64,000 nucleotides of DNA from Setomelanomma holmii (taxonomy: Eukaryota > Ascomycota > Dothideomycetes > Pleosporales > Phaeosphaeriaceae). Every line of letters starts with the position of its first letter. The first letter of the stretch is position 1. The position numbers and the translations under genes were made by a program. The notes below the pieces were generated by a model. That model was not told the DNA's origin. It was given only the letters and a program-made list of their open reading frames with translations, and searched no databases. The DNA lies in NCBI GenBank assembly GCA_010015745.1, contig ML978191.1, forward strand, positions 124,001 through 188,000. The letters are read 5' to 3'. Positions 12,202 to 22,832 of the stretch are shown here, piece by piece.

Positions 12202-12489
12202 ATTCGCTGCTGGAGGAGGGTGTATAAACTTGAGTCGTAGTGAAGACAATGTAACATGATGGGTGTTCACATGTGCCTCGAATCTGACATCATTCCGACT
12301 GTCACCCAAAATCATCGGCTTCATTCCGAAACCTACCAAATCTCACATCAACAACCTCCAACCCTCCAACCTCCCCCCCTCCACTGCTCTCAACCCACTT
12401 ACATGCACACCCGCTCCCCTTTCACCTACCTAACCTACTACCGCCACCTCACACCCACCCATCTCCGCACACGGCTCCACTGGTCCACC
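12202..12489 (+). promoter_or_regulatory. CT-rich promoter/leader of the FSH hydrolase gene
   Basis: 288 bp between the HET pseudogene and the hydrolase start. From about 12346 to 12480 the plus strand is almost free of G and rich in CCTCC, CACCC and CTCAAC strings. Pyrimidine-rich tracts just before the start are a common core-promoter feature in filamentous ascomycetes. A TATAAAC string lies at 12222-12228, about 260 bp upstream of the ATG. Confidence 0.4.
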
Positions 12490-13356
12490 ATGTCCGCCGC
12501 GCCTCCTCCCACGCGTACTATCAAGATTCTCATGCTTCATGGCTACACGCAATCCGGTCCCCTATTCCAAGCCAAAACCGGCGCTTTACGAAAGACACTC
12601 CAAAAAGCGTTCCCAGCGGGTTGCGAACTCGTGTACCCAACTGCGCCGCTCCGCCTGACACCTGCGGACGAGAGTTTTCTTGCTGGGAATGGGACGAGCG
12701 GGGATGCGTCGAACGGCAGCGAGGGGAAGGAGAAGGAGGAGATCGACGCGTGGGCGTGGTGGCGGCGCAAAGGTGATGGCGAGCCGTATACATACGAAGG
12801 CATAGAAATCGGACTGGGAAAGATTGCGGAGGTATTAAAGACCCAGGGTCCGTTCGATGGCGTAATCGGCTTCTCACAAGGAGGTGCGTGTGCGGCTATG
12901 CTCGCGTCGTTACTCGAGCCAGGGCGGCGCGAAGCGTTCGAAGCCAAATACGCTGAGGGCGGAATGCGGTTTCCAGAATCCTTCGAGGCGGACACGGGGT
13001 ACGTTGAGGGGACGATTCACGCGCCGCTTAAGTTCGCGGTGAGTTACTCTGGCTTCGCGGCGCGGGGGAAGAATCCGTATCATGCGTTTTACGAGCCCAA
13101 GATTAGTACGCCGGTGTTGCATTTCTTGGGCACGCAGGATGTCGTGGTTGAGGAGGCGAGAAGTTTGGCGCTGGTGGAGGCGTGTGAGCATAGGGATGAG
13201 AAGTATGTTGTGTATCATCCTGGAGGACACTTTCTGCCGAGCACGCAAAAGGCCAGCGTCAATGCGTTGATTGGATTCATTAAGGAAATGCTACACGGGG
13301 CGGAAGGTGGCAAGAAAGAGGAAGAGAGTGTTGAGGACATGGATGTGCCATTCTGA
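12490..13356 (+). CDS. FSH1-type serine hydrolase (alpha/beta hydrolase, OVCA2 family)
   Basis: Single exon, 288 residues. The opening IKILMLHGYTQSGPLFQAKTG is characteristic of the FSH1/OVCA2 family. The catalytic triad is visible: Ser in GFSQGG, Asp in LGTQDVVV and His in HPGGHFLPS. The substrate in fungi is not established; family members hydrolyse short esters in the cytosol, and some act in secondary-metabolite pathways. The open frame extends upstream to 12256, but that part (HQQPPTLQPPPLHC...) reads as a CT-rich 5' leader, so I chose the ATG at 12490, which is followed directly by the conserved core. It lies 201 bp from the convergent RPN5 gene. Confidence 0.88.
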   Translation: MSAAPPPTRTIKILMLHGYTQSGPLFQAKTGALRKTLQKAFPAGCELVYPTAPLRLTPADESFLAGNGTSGDASNGSEGKEKEEIDAWAWWRRKGDGEPYTYEGIEIGLGKIAEVLKTQGPFDGVIGFSQGGACAAMLASLLEPGRREAFEAKYAEGGMRFPESFEADTGYVEGTIHAPLKFAVSYSGFAARGKNPYHAFYEPKISTPVLHFLGTQDVVVEEARSLALVEACEHRDEKYVVYHPGGHFLPSTQKASVNALIGFIKEMLHGAEGGKKEEESVEDMDVPF

Positions 13357-13557
13357 CAACCAAGGAGCTTATTGTGAAGCGTTCGGTGAGCGAGGCGTTC
13401 ATGAAAGACACAATATAGAGTAGACTTTAGACTTGCCATCTGTTCATTCGGATGTCTATATTACATGCGCAGTGTATGCGTGGAGTCAAGTATAGAGGGC
13501 TTCCAGTATCTAGACTAATCATGACCATTTTCAAGCATCACCATGTGTCTTCATGCT

Positions 13558-15239
13558 TCATTTGGCCTTGCCCTTAGCGGCCTTGGTCTTATCGACCTTT
13601 GTTGGCTGGATACGCGCCATCATCTCTTCCTTCGTGATGAGATGATCGATGCGCTCGAGCAGACCCAGCAAGCTCTTCATATTCCCGCTCCATTCATTCA
13701 AGATATCGTCCGCATCCCGAGGCTTCGAGAATGTGACGATGCGCGCTGGCCGATCAATCTTAGCGTAGATGGTCTTTGCGGTGACTAGCTCGCTGATGTT
13801 CTTCTCGGTCTCGTCCTCTGTTAGATCCAATAGCTCGGTCAACCGCGGGATCTGGATGCGAGTGTAGTACTTGGCGACCACGCGAACGTTGTGCTCAATA
13901 ACACGCTTCCGCAGGTCCTGCCACCTCTTGTGGGCCTTCTCGTCATCTGAGTCGTCCTTCTCCGCGTCGAAGACATCAGTCTCGGTCAGATGTGGACCAA
14001 ACTGCTTAGCAACCATGGGCCATCGCATCAGCTCTGGTATGGTGAATAGCTTGACTAGTTGTGCATCTTGGGGTATCTGTGAGTTGCGCGAATCGCGCTG
14101 GATGCGGTGAATGAGGTCGGATTGCTCGTTGTCGTATGGCGCGAGGATGATGAAGTAGATGACGCGTTGGAGGACCTATGATTGTCAGTGGCGGCTTTGG
14201 ATTTTTGGTTGTCAGACATACCGCTCGAAGCTTCTTGGGGTCTTCCTCGACAGCCTCTGTGTCCAGCACTTGCCGGTAGTGCTTGCAGACATCGAGGTAC
14301 TTGTCGTCGTGCTTTGCGAGGGTGATCTGCTGCTCGTAGTACTTGAGCTTCAAGTCCGTCACATCGTCTTCTGGCTCGATGGGCGGGTCATCAACGCTTC
14401 GATTCTTCTCCTTCTCTTCTCGCTCCTTCCTGTCCTTTTCGAGCTGCTCTGGGCTCTTTTTGGGTCTCCGCGCGAAGTACTTTGTGCCAATTTTCCTGCT
14501 AAGGATGCCAGCCTGTACCCACTCGCCCTTCTCTATGCACAACGAAACTTGCTGTAGGATGAACTCGGTCTTCTCTCGTCGGGCCATGGAGCCGAAAGTC
14601 TCGACTTGCAACTCGCAAAGGATGTCAGTCGCTGCGTTGATGTCGCCCTGCTCCTTCTTGATGTTGGACATTATCCGTGTGATGCGCGCTCGCTCGACTT
14701 CGACAAAGATCTATATCTGTCAGTACCCATGTGCAGTCATGCGCGCTGGACTCGTACCTTGCCCTCTGTCACTGTCCGCAGAGTCTCGATGACTGACAAC
14801 TTCGTCTCGAGGTTAGGTGTCTCGTCAAGGAAGCCCATGACAGTCTGAATCATTTTGGTGGTCGCTTGCTTGAGCTGTCCATGCTTCTTGGAGAGCAGCA
14901 GGACCTGCTCGTTCATCAAGCTCCAGTCATTTGCCTTCCTGGCTATTGTGACGATCGCAACGATAATCCGGGAGGTTGACGCAAGATCTGAGGCCTGAAT
15001 GATGTAAGTACATAGCTTGCGTGCGCAAGAACCAGCTTCTATACTTGACGGGTCTTCTTCTCTAGGGCAAGCAGATGGTCAATACCAGCTTGCGGGTTGC
15101 CCTGTATGTAATATATCAGTTTGCATCATAGCTGTAACAGCATCACACATACTGCGCCGAGCTTCTCGGCCTCTGGGATTGCGGCATCCGTCTCCTTCGT
15201 AAAATCCTTGTCCGCCTTAAGTACCTCTCCGCTGGACAT
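13558..15239 (-). CDS. RPN5: 26S proteasome lid subunit Rpn5 (PSMD12), PCI-domain protein
   Basis: Five exons: 15239-15153, 15101-15045, 14994-14758, 14710-14222, 14175-13558; 495 residues, close to the family's usual 440-500. Rpn5 is a structural subunit of the proteasome lid; in several fungi it also serves the COP9 signalosome. Visible features are TPR-like helices in the N-terminal part (IDHLLALEKKTRQ, LMNEQVLLLSKKHGQLKQA), then the C-terminal PCI/winged-helix part with KRVIEHNVRVVAKYYTRI and LTELLDLTEDETEKNISELV, and the long final helix with GLLERIDHLITKEEMMARI. The tail is Lys-rich. All five junctions keep phase with ordinary GT-AG borders. Confidence 0.95.
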
Positions 15240-16103
15240 GGTGGCGGGGTTTCGACGTGTAGACTAAGTGATTCTGCGGAATCTGTCTGCTGAAAGTGGG
15301 ACGGGGGTAGAAGGACGAGTGCTCTGTGACGGAAGAGAGGCGGAAGGGGGCGCGTTGTGATTGTTTGGTCGTGTGTTGCGGCTCATCATTGATGTAGAGA
15401 TCCACGCCTAACCGCCCCTCGGCGAAACGATTCGCCGAAGAGCCTCATCCTGGCAAGCGCGTTCGTGCTGCAATTGTCATGTTTTAATCACAAGAGGAAA
15501 CATAAATATGCGCAAGTATGGTTCTGATTGACCGTATAAGACATGCCTGGATTGTCTCTCCCCGAGCTTTCTGTGGTCTTGATACTCGAAACTGTGAGAG
15601 TGGAAGATAAACCTCACTTGAACAATAAATACACCACAATTCTCGAAGCTGTCATTTTTCTATCGAGGGTGTATGTCACAGAGAAGCAGAGCACTGTCTA
15701 CAGACCATCGGTCTTAGTATCCACAAACGCCTTATCCAACTGTCATGTACAGTCATCCATCCGTGGTATCCATCCGCCCAACCTTTTATTATGCTACAGA
15801 AAACAAGCAAGCGATCCGTCGAGGAAGCAGTCACCGACACCTGCACCCACCCCTCCACCTGGCAATGTTGCATTCTTACGGGAGCCATCCCTTCCGGGAG
15901 GCTACAAACACAATGAGAATGTTCAAGCCGCGATGAAGGGAAGGAGAGGACGTACGGTTGGTGCTTGATACGAGGATGAGAACCAAAACACTAAAACACC
16001 AGAAACTCCTTGACCACGCCGAAGCATCCATATCATTTGGACTCCATTCATGATAGACCCGCGTAACCTAACGCCAGCGAAACCGATATGAGCCGTGCCA
16101 TGT
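15240..16103. other. intergenic region between RPN5 promoter and BRCT gene 3' end
   Basis: 864 bp. The left part should be the RPN5 promoter and the right part the 3' region of the BRCT gene. A 141-codon plus-strand frame at 15543-15968 has no recognisable domain and an unusual composition, so it is not called. No repeat or RNA gene recognised. Confidence 0.45.
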
Positions 16104-18821
16104 TTAGAAAAGACGCAATTTCTTTGGCTGACCCGACATTGAGAGGCTCGAGAACGAAGACTCATGCGAACGCTTCTTAGTGGTCGAGAATGGCTTGGTG
16201 GGACTGTTGCCGAGGAAGTTGGGCTTGGAAGGCGTCTTCATGGCGGAGCGACTGAAGAGAATAGACGTCTTCTGCTGAGGGCAGGTGCGAGGCGCCTGAC
16301 CTTTAATGCCGAGCATGTCCTGGAAGAAGAGGCCGACCTCGAAATTCTCCTTATCGTCGTCCACGTTGATGGAGCGATCGAACTCGGAGCTGGTAGGAGT
16401 TGTGGGAATGCTGTTGCACTGCGACGAAGGAGGCAGAGCATACCTAGAAGGCGTGCGCGCAGGAGTGAATGGGTTCATGGTCTTTGCTGGTGAAGGAGAC
16501 TTGGGCATAGCGGGCGAGAGGTCGACAAGGTAAGGAGTTTCATCGACGCGCTTCCTGTTGCTCTCGCACTCAAGGACCCAGCCAACGTTGACGCACTTGA
16601 TAGCTCCCTTGGACGCAAGGACCTTTCCGAGAGTAGGTACACCTCCATCCTTGAAGAGGACATGCGTGATGCCGTCTTCGAACTGACGAGGCACCTTCGC
16701 GCCAAGGTCTTCGAGGAGCTGGATGAAGACGTAGTTGTGCTCCTTGCCATTGGAAGTGACATCGACAAAGAACGTCAGACCTTGAAGAGGACGTGCGCCG
16801 TCATAGAGGAAGAGATCACTCTCATCTTTATCATTCCAGGTGACAGCCTTCTTGGGGGTCTTGGCCTCGAGCTTCTGAGGTGAACGGAGGGCAGACTTCT
16901 TGGGTGAAGCCATATCGAGAGCGGGAAGGGTAGCGTTGAGCTGGACAGGTGCAAGCTGGAGCTTGGGAGCAGGCTCGGCCATGGAGACCTCGGTGTCGAC
17001 ATCCATGGTGTCTTGATCAGTGATCTCGCTTCCCTCCGCGAAATCGAACGAGATGTCAGCCAAGCTAGCACGGTGCAGTGGCGATGGCGTCTGCTTCTTG
17101 ACAGATGCGCTGATCTCTTCCTGCAAGGCAAATTCGAGCGCCATGGCTGGTGTGGCAGGGTAGCTCGGGAGTTCGGCGAGAGCATCCTTGTTGCTGACGG
17201 GTGCGGTGATATGGTTTGGCATTTTGGGATACTCGGGAAGCTCTTCGAATGCCTCCTTGTTATTGACACCCCAGACAATCTGTGTTGGGGTCTGAGGACC
17301 ATTTGCAGGCTCGTTCGAGGTCTCTTCGGCAACGACGGGCGAGGAGATGTGAGCAGGTGTCGCAGAGCAATCAGCGGGGAGCTTGCTGAGGCCTATGGTG
17401 GAAGGTGTCTTAATAACAGAGCGGGCTGGAGTCTGAACGTAATCGATGGGCAGCTCTACCAGTGCTTTCCGTAAGCTCATAGGTGCTTGAATATGTGCAG
17501 GAGTCTTAGGATAACCGGGCAGCTCGTTGAGAGCGTCCTTCGCAGCCATAGGCGCCTTGATGTGTGCTGGTGTGTTTGGATAGCTGGGCAGCTGCTTCAT
17601 GGCCTCCTCGTTGCAGATGGTAGCATCTGCCTGCACAGGCGTGTTGACATACTCAGACAGATCCTTCGTAACCTCATCGTTCTCCGCAATCATAGGCAAG
17701 ACTGGCGCCGTGATATGGGCAGGAGTCTTGGGGTAGCCAGGCATTTCCGCCATGGCAGCTTGCACTGAGATCGGGGCCTTGATGTGGGCCGGTGTCTTTG
17801 GATAGCTTGGAAGCTCATCGAGCGCGGCCTTTGTGCCCATGGGCGCCATGATATGAGCAGGCGTTTTGGGATAGTCGGGCAGTGCTGCTAAAGCATCTTT
17901 GTTCGAGATGGGCGCAAGGATATGCGCTGGGGTGTTGGGGTAGTTGGGCAGCTCAGCCATGGCGCGTCGGCTTGTTAAAGGCGCGACGATGTGTGCGGGG
18001 GTGGAAGGATAGCCAGGGAACTGAGAGAAAGGCTCCTCGACAGGCGCGGGTGTAGGTACTGCGAGGGTCTCCGACTTTGCAGCAACAGTAGCGGCCTTCT
18101 TCGCGGGCTTGCGAGCCGGCTTCTTCAATGGCGAGTCTTGAGGCGCGACAATGGCAGCACGACCGCGCGTAGGCTTGCTTGCGGCGGCGGGTGTTGGTAG
18201 AGAAGGCTTGGGTGCAGCGGCTTTGCGCGCACGAGCTGCAGGCTTGACGACCTCAACTGCGACGGGCTCTTCGGCAACGGCAGGCTTGACAATGGTGGCC
18301 TTCTTCGCCGGCGCCCTGCGACTGCGCGGTGCTAGCTTAGGGCGCTCCTTGAAAATGGGCTCTCCGACTGCTGGCTCCTCAACAACTGGAGGCAGCTCGA
18401 CCTTGGGTGCGGCTATCTTCTTGGTGGCGGCCTTGCGACCACGAGTGGTTGCAGACTTGGGCGCTTCTTCAACAATCTCTGGCTCCTCGGTGATGACGGG
18501 CTCTGCAACCTTCTTGCCGCGAGTGGCTCGCTTGGGAACAGCTGGCTTGGGCTCTACTTTCATCTCGACCTTGGCGGCACGAGTCGCTTTGGTGTTTGCG
18601 GTGGGCTTCTTTGCCGCAGGCAGCTCGACATCCTCAGGCTCTGCCTTCGCTTTGCGCTTTGTCGCAGTAGTCTTTGTGGTTTTAGTGTTGGCAGGCGCAG
18701 GTGCAGCGACTTCTTTGGCGACCGCCTTCTTGCCTCCGCGCTTGGGAGGTGCGCTGAGTGTGTTGGAAGGCGCGGGCGCGACCTTTGGGGCCGACTTCGC
18801 ACCGCGACGTGTTGCGACCAT
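16104..18821 (-). CDS. BRCT-domain nuclear protein with long YPxTPAHI tandem repeats
   Basis: Single exon. From the ATG at 18821 it has 905 residues; an in-frame ATG at 18953 would add 44, but MVATRRGAKSAPK is the more typical nuclear-protein opening. Residues 1-262 are very rich in Ala, Lys, Pro and Arg, with several AT-hook-like or NLS-like TRGR/RGRKA motifs. Residues about 263-560 hold 13 copies of a roughly 23-residue unit with core LPxYPxTPAHIxAP. A BRCT-like domain lies at about 675-768 (LTFFVDVT..., GAKVPRQFEDGITHVLFKDG, then GWVLECE). The C-terminus has many SP/TP sites and ends with basic KKLRLF. BRCT domains bind phosphopeptides or partners in DNA-damage and cell-cycle proteins. The exact orthologue is unknown to me; the repeated TP sites suggest phosphorylation by proline-directed kinases, which is inference. 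Confidence 0.85.
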   Translation of the reverse strand: MVATRRGAKSAPKVAPAPSNTLSAPPKRGGKKAVAKEVAAPAPANTKTTKTTATKRKAKAEPEDVELPAAKKPTANTKATRAAKVEMKVEPKPAVPKRATRGKKVAEPVITEEPEIVEEAPKSATTRGRKAATKKIAAPKVELPPVVEEPAVGEPIFKERPKLAPRSRRAPAKKATIVKPAVAEEPVAVEVVKPAARARKAAAPKPSLPTPAAASKPTRGRAAIVAPQDSPLKKPARKPAKKAATVAAKSETLAVPTPAPVEEPFSQFPGYPSTPAHIVAPLTSRRAMAELPNYPNTPAHILAPISNKDALAALPDYPKTPAHIMAPMGTKAALDELPSYPKTPAHIKAPISVQAAMAEMPGYPKTPAHITAPVLPMIAENDEVTKDLSEYVNTPVQADATICNEEAMKQLPSYPNTPAHIKAPMAAKDALNELPGYPKTPAHIQAPMSLRKALVELPIDYVQTPARSVIKTPSTIGLSKLPADCSATPAHISSPVVAEETSNEPANGPQTPTQIVWGVNNKEAFEELPEYPKMPNHITAPVSNKDALAELPSYPATPAMALEFALQEEISASVKKQTPSPLHRASLADISFDFAEGSEITDQDTMDVDTEVSMAEPAPKLQLAPVQLNATLPALDMASPKKSALRSPQKLEAKTPKKAVTWNDKDESDLFLYDGARPLQGLTFFVDVTSNGKEHNYVFIQLLEDLGAKVPRQFEDGITHVLFKDGGVPTLGKVLASKGAIKCVNVGWVLECESNRKRVDETPYLVDLSPAMPKSPSPAKTMNPFTPARTPSRYALPPSSQCNSIPTTPTSSEFDRSINVDDDKENFEVGLFFQDMLGIKGQAPRTCPQQKTSILFSRSAMKTPSKPNFLGNSPTKPFSTTKKRSHESSFSSLSMSGQPKKLRLF
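17140..18033 (-). repeat. coding tandem repeat array, about 13 units of 69 nt
   Basis: The array lies inside the BRCT gene. Each unit encodes about 23 residues: a linker ending in ...KDALxEL, then PxYPxTPAHIxAP. Units 1-5, 7, 8 and 12 keep the core well; units 6, 9, 10, 11 and 13 are degenerate. The unit length is almost constant, apart from one longer unit 5. Third-position differences between copies show that the array is old and not a recent expansion. Confidence 0.85.
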
Positions 18822-19089
18822 GTTGTATGATCGATGTTCGCAGTGTTGAAATTGTGTCGTGGTATCTTGAGTGGGGTGTTGAAGATGTGTTGAAGATGGT
18901 TGTGCGTATGTCTTGTTGTCAAAGCGCGTGCTGCGTACATAAGCCGTCGCCATGACAACCTGCTCCAGAAAGTAGACTAGCTCCAGACACGACGACGAAT
19001 CACGAGCGGACCTTGAGCATCACAAATGGCAACGCGAGAACTGGTTGGCGTCATGTTAGCCGGATACAGAGTGTTTGAACCTTTAGCTC

Positions 19090-22000
19090 TTATGTCAAGC
19101 TCGTCCAGTCTATGCGGATAATCTGCACTCCAACCCCGCAAATCAACACTCTTGCTTGCAATTCCTCTTCATCTAGTACGGCCATACTCGACACATCAGC
19201 CACATTGGTCTTAATCTTGCTCACTCGTGATACTCGCACTCTGTTCTCTCCCAGCTTTGTCCTTCCGTCTTCTTCGATGATCCAAACCTTCCACAGTCTT
19301 ACCCATTGGTCGTTTCCTGATGTCAAGACAAAGTGTGGGGACTTGCGAGTTAGCATCGCGCATGCGGTGATGGCAGAAGCATGGGCTCGACTGAGAAGTA
19401 CTGGAGGATTGACGTGTAAAGAATGTGGTGATGAGCTCGACCACATTTGGCTCAACAGCAAGACTGCTAAGCTGCCATCGTCGCCTCCAGATACAACGAG
19501 GCGTGTGGAACCTTTGGCATGGCATGAACTCATGGCTTTCGACGAGCTTTGGTGTACCTGAACGGGCTGCTGCCAAGTCAATACGTCGGTAGAGCTTCGT
19601 GGCCAGACGACAACATGACCGTCCGTGCCTGCAGTTAAGAGGACCTCGGCGTTGAGGAACATGCATTGTGTCAAACATGACGTGAAGTATGTCCCCTTAG
19701 CAAGCGTCTGGCATATGACAGCACCTGTGGGAATATATCGATATGTCTGCAAGTGTGTTAGTTGACAGAAGACAAATGCGAAGGGAGAAGCTGACCTTGA
19801 TGCTCGAGTCTGAAAGAACCATAGCAATGCCATATCCCACTTCTTCGTGCTGAATTACATCGAATGACATGATCCTGAGATCCGAGTGTTCACTCTCCGG
19901 GGCATAGACGAATTCGCAAACGACACCAATGCCCATACCTAGGGGTAGTTGACTTATGCGCCAAATATAAAACTCTTCACATCCGCCACTGCTAAAGAGG
20001 TACCCGCTATCGTCCGACCATTGCAGATGCTGAATGCCAGTCGTGTGCTTCCGCACAGTTCTCTGGTAACGGACCTCGCCGTCGATATACTCAGAAATCT
20101 TGATATTTGTGTCCTCAGCACCTGTTGCGATCAGGCGCCATGTGAAATCTGCTGAAACTGCGACAGCTTTAATCTCGCGGCCATGTCCACCCGATCGAAT
20201 CACGCTATGGCTTGGCTCGGTCTGGCTGCATATGTGCATACTGGAAGCTCTGGTCCAGATGAGTGTCCCTCCACCTCCAGTCTTTCGGCTAGGCTGAAAT
20301 GCCCAGCTTCTGTGTGCCCCTCCAGTTTCGACGCTCATGACCTCTTCTTCGCTAGTAACGTCATAGAGAATCCATCTCTTGCTCGAGAAACCATGAGCTA
20401 CAAGATGATCTTGATGCCAATAAACACCTTCAATATTTGGTCCAAACGGCAGTGGCAGGTTGTGAACGATCTCTACCGAAGAGGTGCTTAGGTCGATTCG
20501 TTGTATGGCGAGACATCCATTCCTTCCGACGGATATCAGATGACCTGAAGCAGAACCAGCGAAGGATGCTCTCCATGTCAGAGAAGTGACCGTCTCATGT
20601 CCATGACTGTGCTCTATCGTTCTCGACAGTGTTGCGCTGAAGTAATCATTCGAGTCTGAGATGCTGTACACTGCTATAGATCCATGTCGAAAGCCAAGGA
20701 AGAGGAAGCTCGCGCTCGACGTTGCAGCGATCATCATACTGGTGATCATGGCGCCGTTCGACTGACCTGATATTGGTACCTTGGCAATCTTAATGACCTG
20801 TGGCTCGGACGCATTTGCAATGTCCACGTAAAGTAAGCTCGCTTCTCTTTGTCCAAGGATCGTGGCGAGCAAGTTCACAGTTGTGCTACCTTCATCATCC
20901 GCGGTGCTCGTCGTGAACATCTCACCAATCTTACCAGCGAGAGAAGTAAGTCTTGAAAAGCTTCCCGAGAGCTTGGAGTACATATATATGGAGCCCTTAG
21001 AGCCGGCAACAAATGCCACGCCTGACGCAGGCTCGCCACTGGATACTGAGTACCCGGAGAGATCGTCGAGCTGGTCAACCATTATCGCAGTCGAGAGCAG
21101 GCAACCATGGTCGGAGTCTGATTGAGAAGAGAGAGCACCGACAAAGACCTTCCCTGAGTTGGTAGTGAGCAAGAATGAGTCCTGCTCGATAAAGCAGTAA
21201 CTCCGGAAGAATTCGGCCGCTTTGGAAGATTTGTGAGGCGCATCAAATCCAGTTTGTGTAGTCTCTAGCGCAGCTAGAGACATGATATCAATGACTGTGA
21301 ACTCGCGGGCTTGGCTCTTCGTCCTCAGTGGGTGAGTCGTGATTTTGCTGTCGGCAGCGCCACAAACAACATGAGGTAGACCAGAGGTATCGAGACAGAT
21401 AGTACGGGACCATATATTCTTACCACCGTGGTATGCGGCGCAATCCTGCTGCGTCAGGCTGTAGGGTAGATTTGCTCCCAGATGATCATTCTTCTCGAGC
21501 CTCCAGGTTCGCGAAGTTGCGTCTTCTCCAGTGGACAATAGCGAAAGTCCGTTATCGTTCGGTGTCGAAGCTAGGAATTGTAAGGTCCAGACACGCGATG
21601 CATGACCCCAACCAATCGCTAGGCACTCTGAACTGGAAAATGGTTTGACATCGAATGCTGCATTGCTGAAACCTGTGTGCCGGACCCTCTCTATGTCTTC
21701 AGTCAAGTCTGGGTCCGCAGTCGAACGGTCCTTGGTGGTAACATCAGACACGTCCCAGATACGGATTGTCCGGTCGTCACTGCAGCTTGCGACGATGCGC
21801 TTCAATTGAGGATCACAACCCACGAGTGAACCTTCGGAAATGCGGACTCCAAAAATGGAACCTTCATGACCTAGGAAAACGCGGTGGATCAATGAAGAGG
21901 CACCAGCATCTTGCTTATGCGCCCAAGACCAATATATGATCTCGCCAAATGCTGTTCCAGCGGCAACAAGCACGCAATCAGCCGAATGCCAAAGCACATG

Positions 22001-22622
22001 AGCGGAGTATAGAATGGAGCGCGAACTTGCGGTGAGCTCAAAGATGGACAGCAAGAAGTTGCTGCGAGAAGGAGTCAGCCCGGGAGTCCAACACGCAACC
22101 TGGGTAACGTACAGATCATCGTCCAGTTGCGAAGTCCAACGGTCTACGTTGACTTGTAGCAGAGCATTGTGCGCGGTAACGGCAACGCATGCGGTGTCTA
22201 GGTGACTGGATGTACAAATGGAATTGGCCGGGCGAGGAGCTAAGTCGAGGATCCAGTCTGAGGCTTTCGCTACATTAGACCAACGCACGTCCAGACGCAC
22301 TTCCTGAGGAACGTTGGACGCGACTTTGACTTCGAGGACTCGAATGAGTTTTCCACCCCAAACGACAAGTCGAAGAAGTCCATCATCCTCGACCGAGAAC
22401 AACGAGATCCCGTGCACAGCCTGGCCTACAAAAACGCGTTCCGACGCGATATAACACGAATCCTCCCTGTGATAGAATCGAAGAAATGGTCCCTCTGCGA
22501 CGACAAGAAGGGCGCCACAGGAGGCAAGAGCTGTCACCGGTACGCGAGTGAACTCATGCTATCCACAGTGATCAGTCATAGCCTAAGATATGGTCGCAGA
22601 AACGCACTTGGAGAGTTGGCAT
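19090..22622 (-). CDS. WD40 protein of the WDR6 / Rtt10 (Trm734) family
   Basis: Three exons: 22622-22608 (only 15 nt), 22558-19796, 19746-19090; 1144 residues. The short first exon gives MPTLQ, joined to HEFTRVPVTALASCG. Many WD-repeat signatures are visible: HEGSIFGVRIS with ASCSDDRTIRIWDVSD, TSLTWRAS, GREIKAVAVSADFTWRLIATGAEDTNIKI, HTTGIQHLQWSDD with SSGGCEEFYIWRI, and LLTAGTDGHVVVW near the C-terminus. The overall plan of WD repeats spread over more than 1000 residues with long insertions fits WDR6/Rtt10. In yeast Rtt10/Trm734 partners Trm7 in 2'-O-methylation of the wobble base 34 of certain tRNAs. A GTGCGT donor and CTGATCAC...ATAG acceptor define the small first intron. Confidence 0.88.
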
Positions 22623-22832
22623 GGCGTGGAAGACAGGAGCTGGTGCTAGAATTTTGAGGTTGAGTCAGCCCCACCTTGTCCCTGCCAAAACTTTGGCGGG
22701 GCAATGATGGAGCCTCGAACCCTGAGATAAATATATTTCGCGTTGCGCCTACGCCCCTAATTCCTCACACAACCTTTGGAAGACCCTCCATTCGATCACG
22801 CACCTGTCTAGGAACCACACATCCATCACATC
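22623..22832. promoter_or_regulatory. shared 210-bp divergent promoter, WDR6-like and PBDC1-like genes
   Basis: Only 210 bp separate the two start codons. An AT-rich string GATAAATATATTT lies at about 22724-22736, roughly 100 bp upstream of the right-hand start, and may act as a TATA element for it. Both genes are linked to translation, so co-regulation from this region is plausible but not shown. Confidence 0.45.

Noticed and set aside
12256..12489. 78-residue N-terminal extension of the FSH hydrolase
   Set aside because: The segment is CT-rich leader sequence without family similarity; the ATG at 12490 precedes the conserved core.
15543..15968. 141-codon plus-strand frame
   Set aside because: No domain, no codon pattern like its neighbours, and it lies in a promoter/terminator interval; treated as chance.
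16164..18849. Long plus-strand frames opposite the BRCT gene
   Set aside because: They arise from the repeated and Ala/Lys-rich codons of the true gene on the minus strand.
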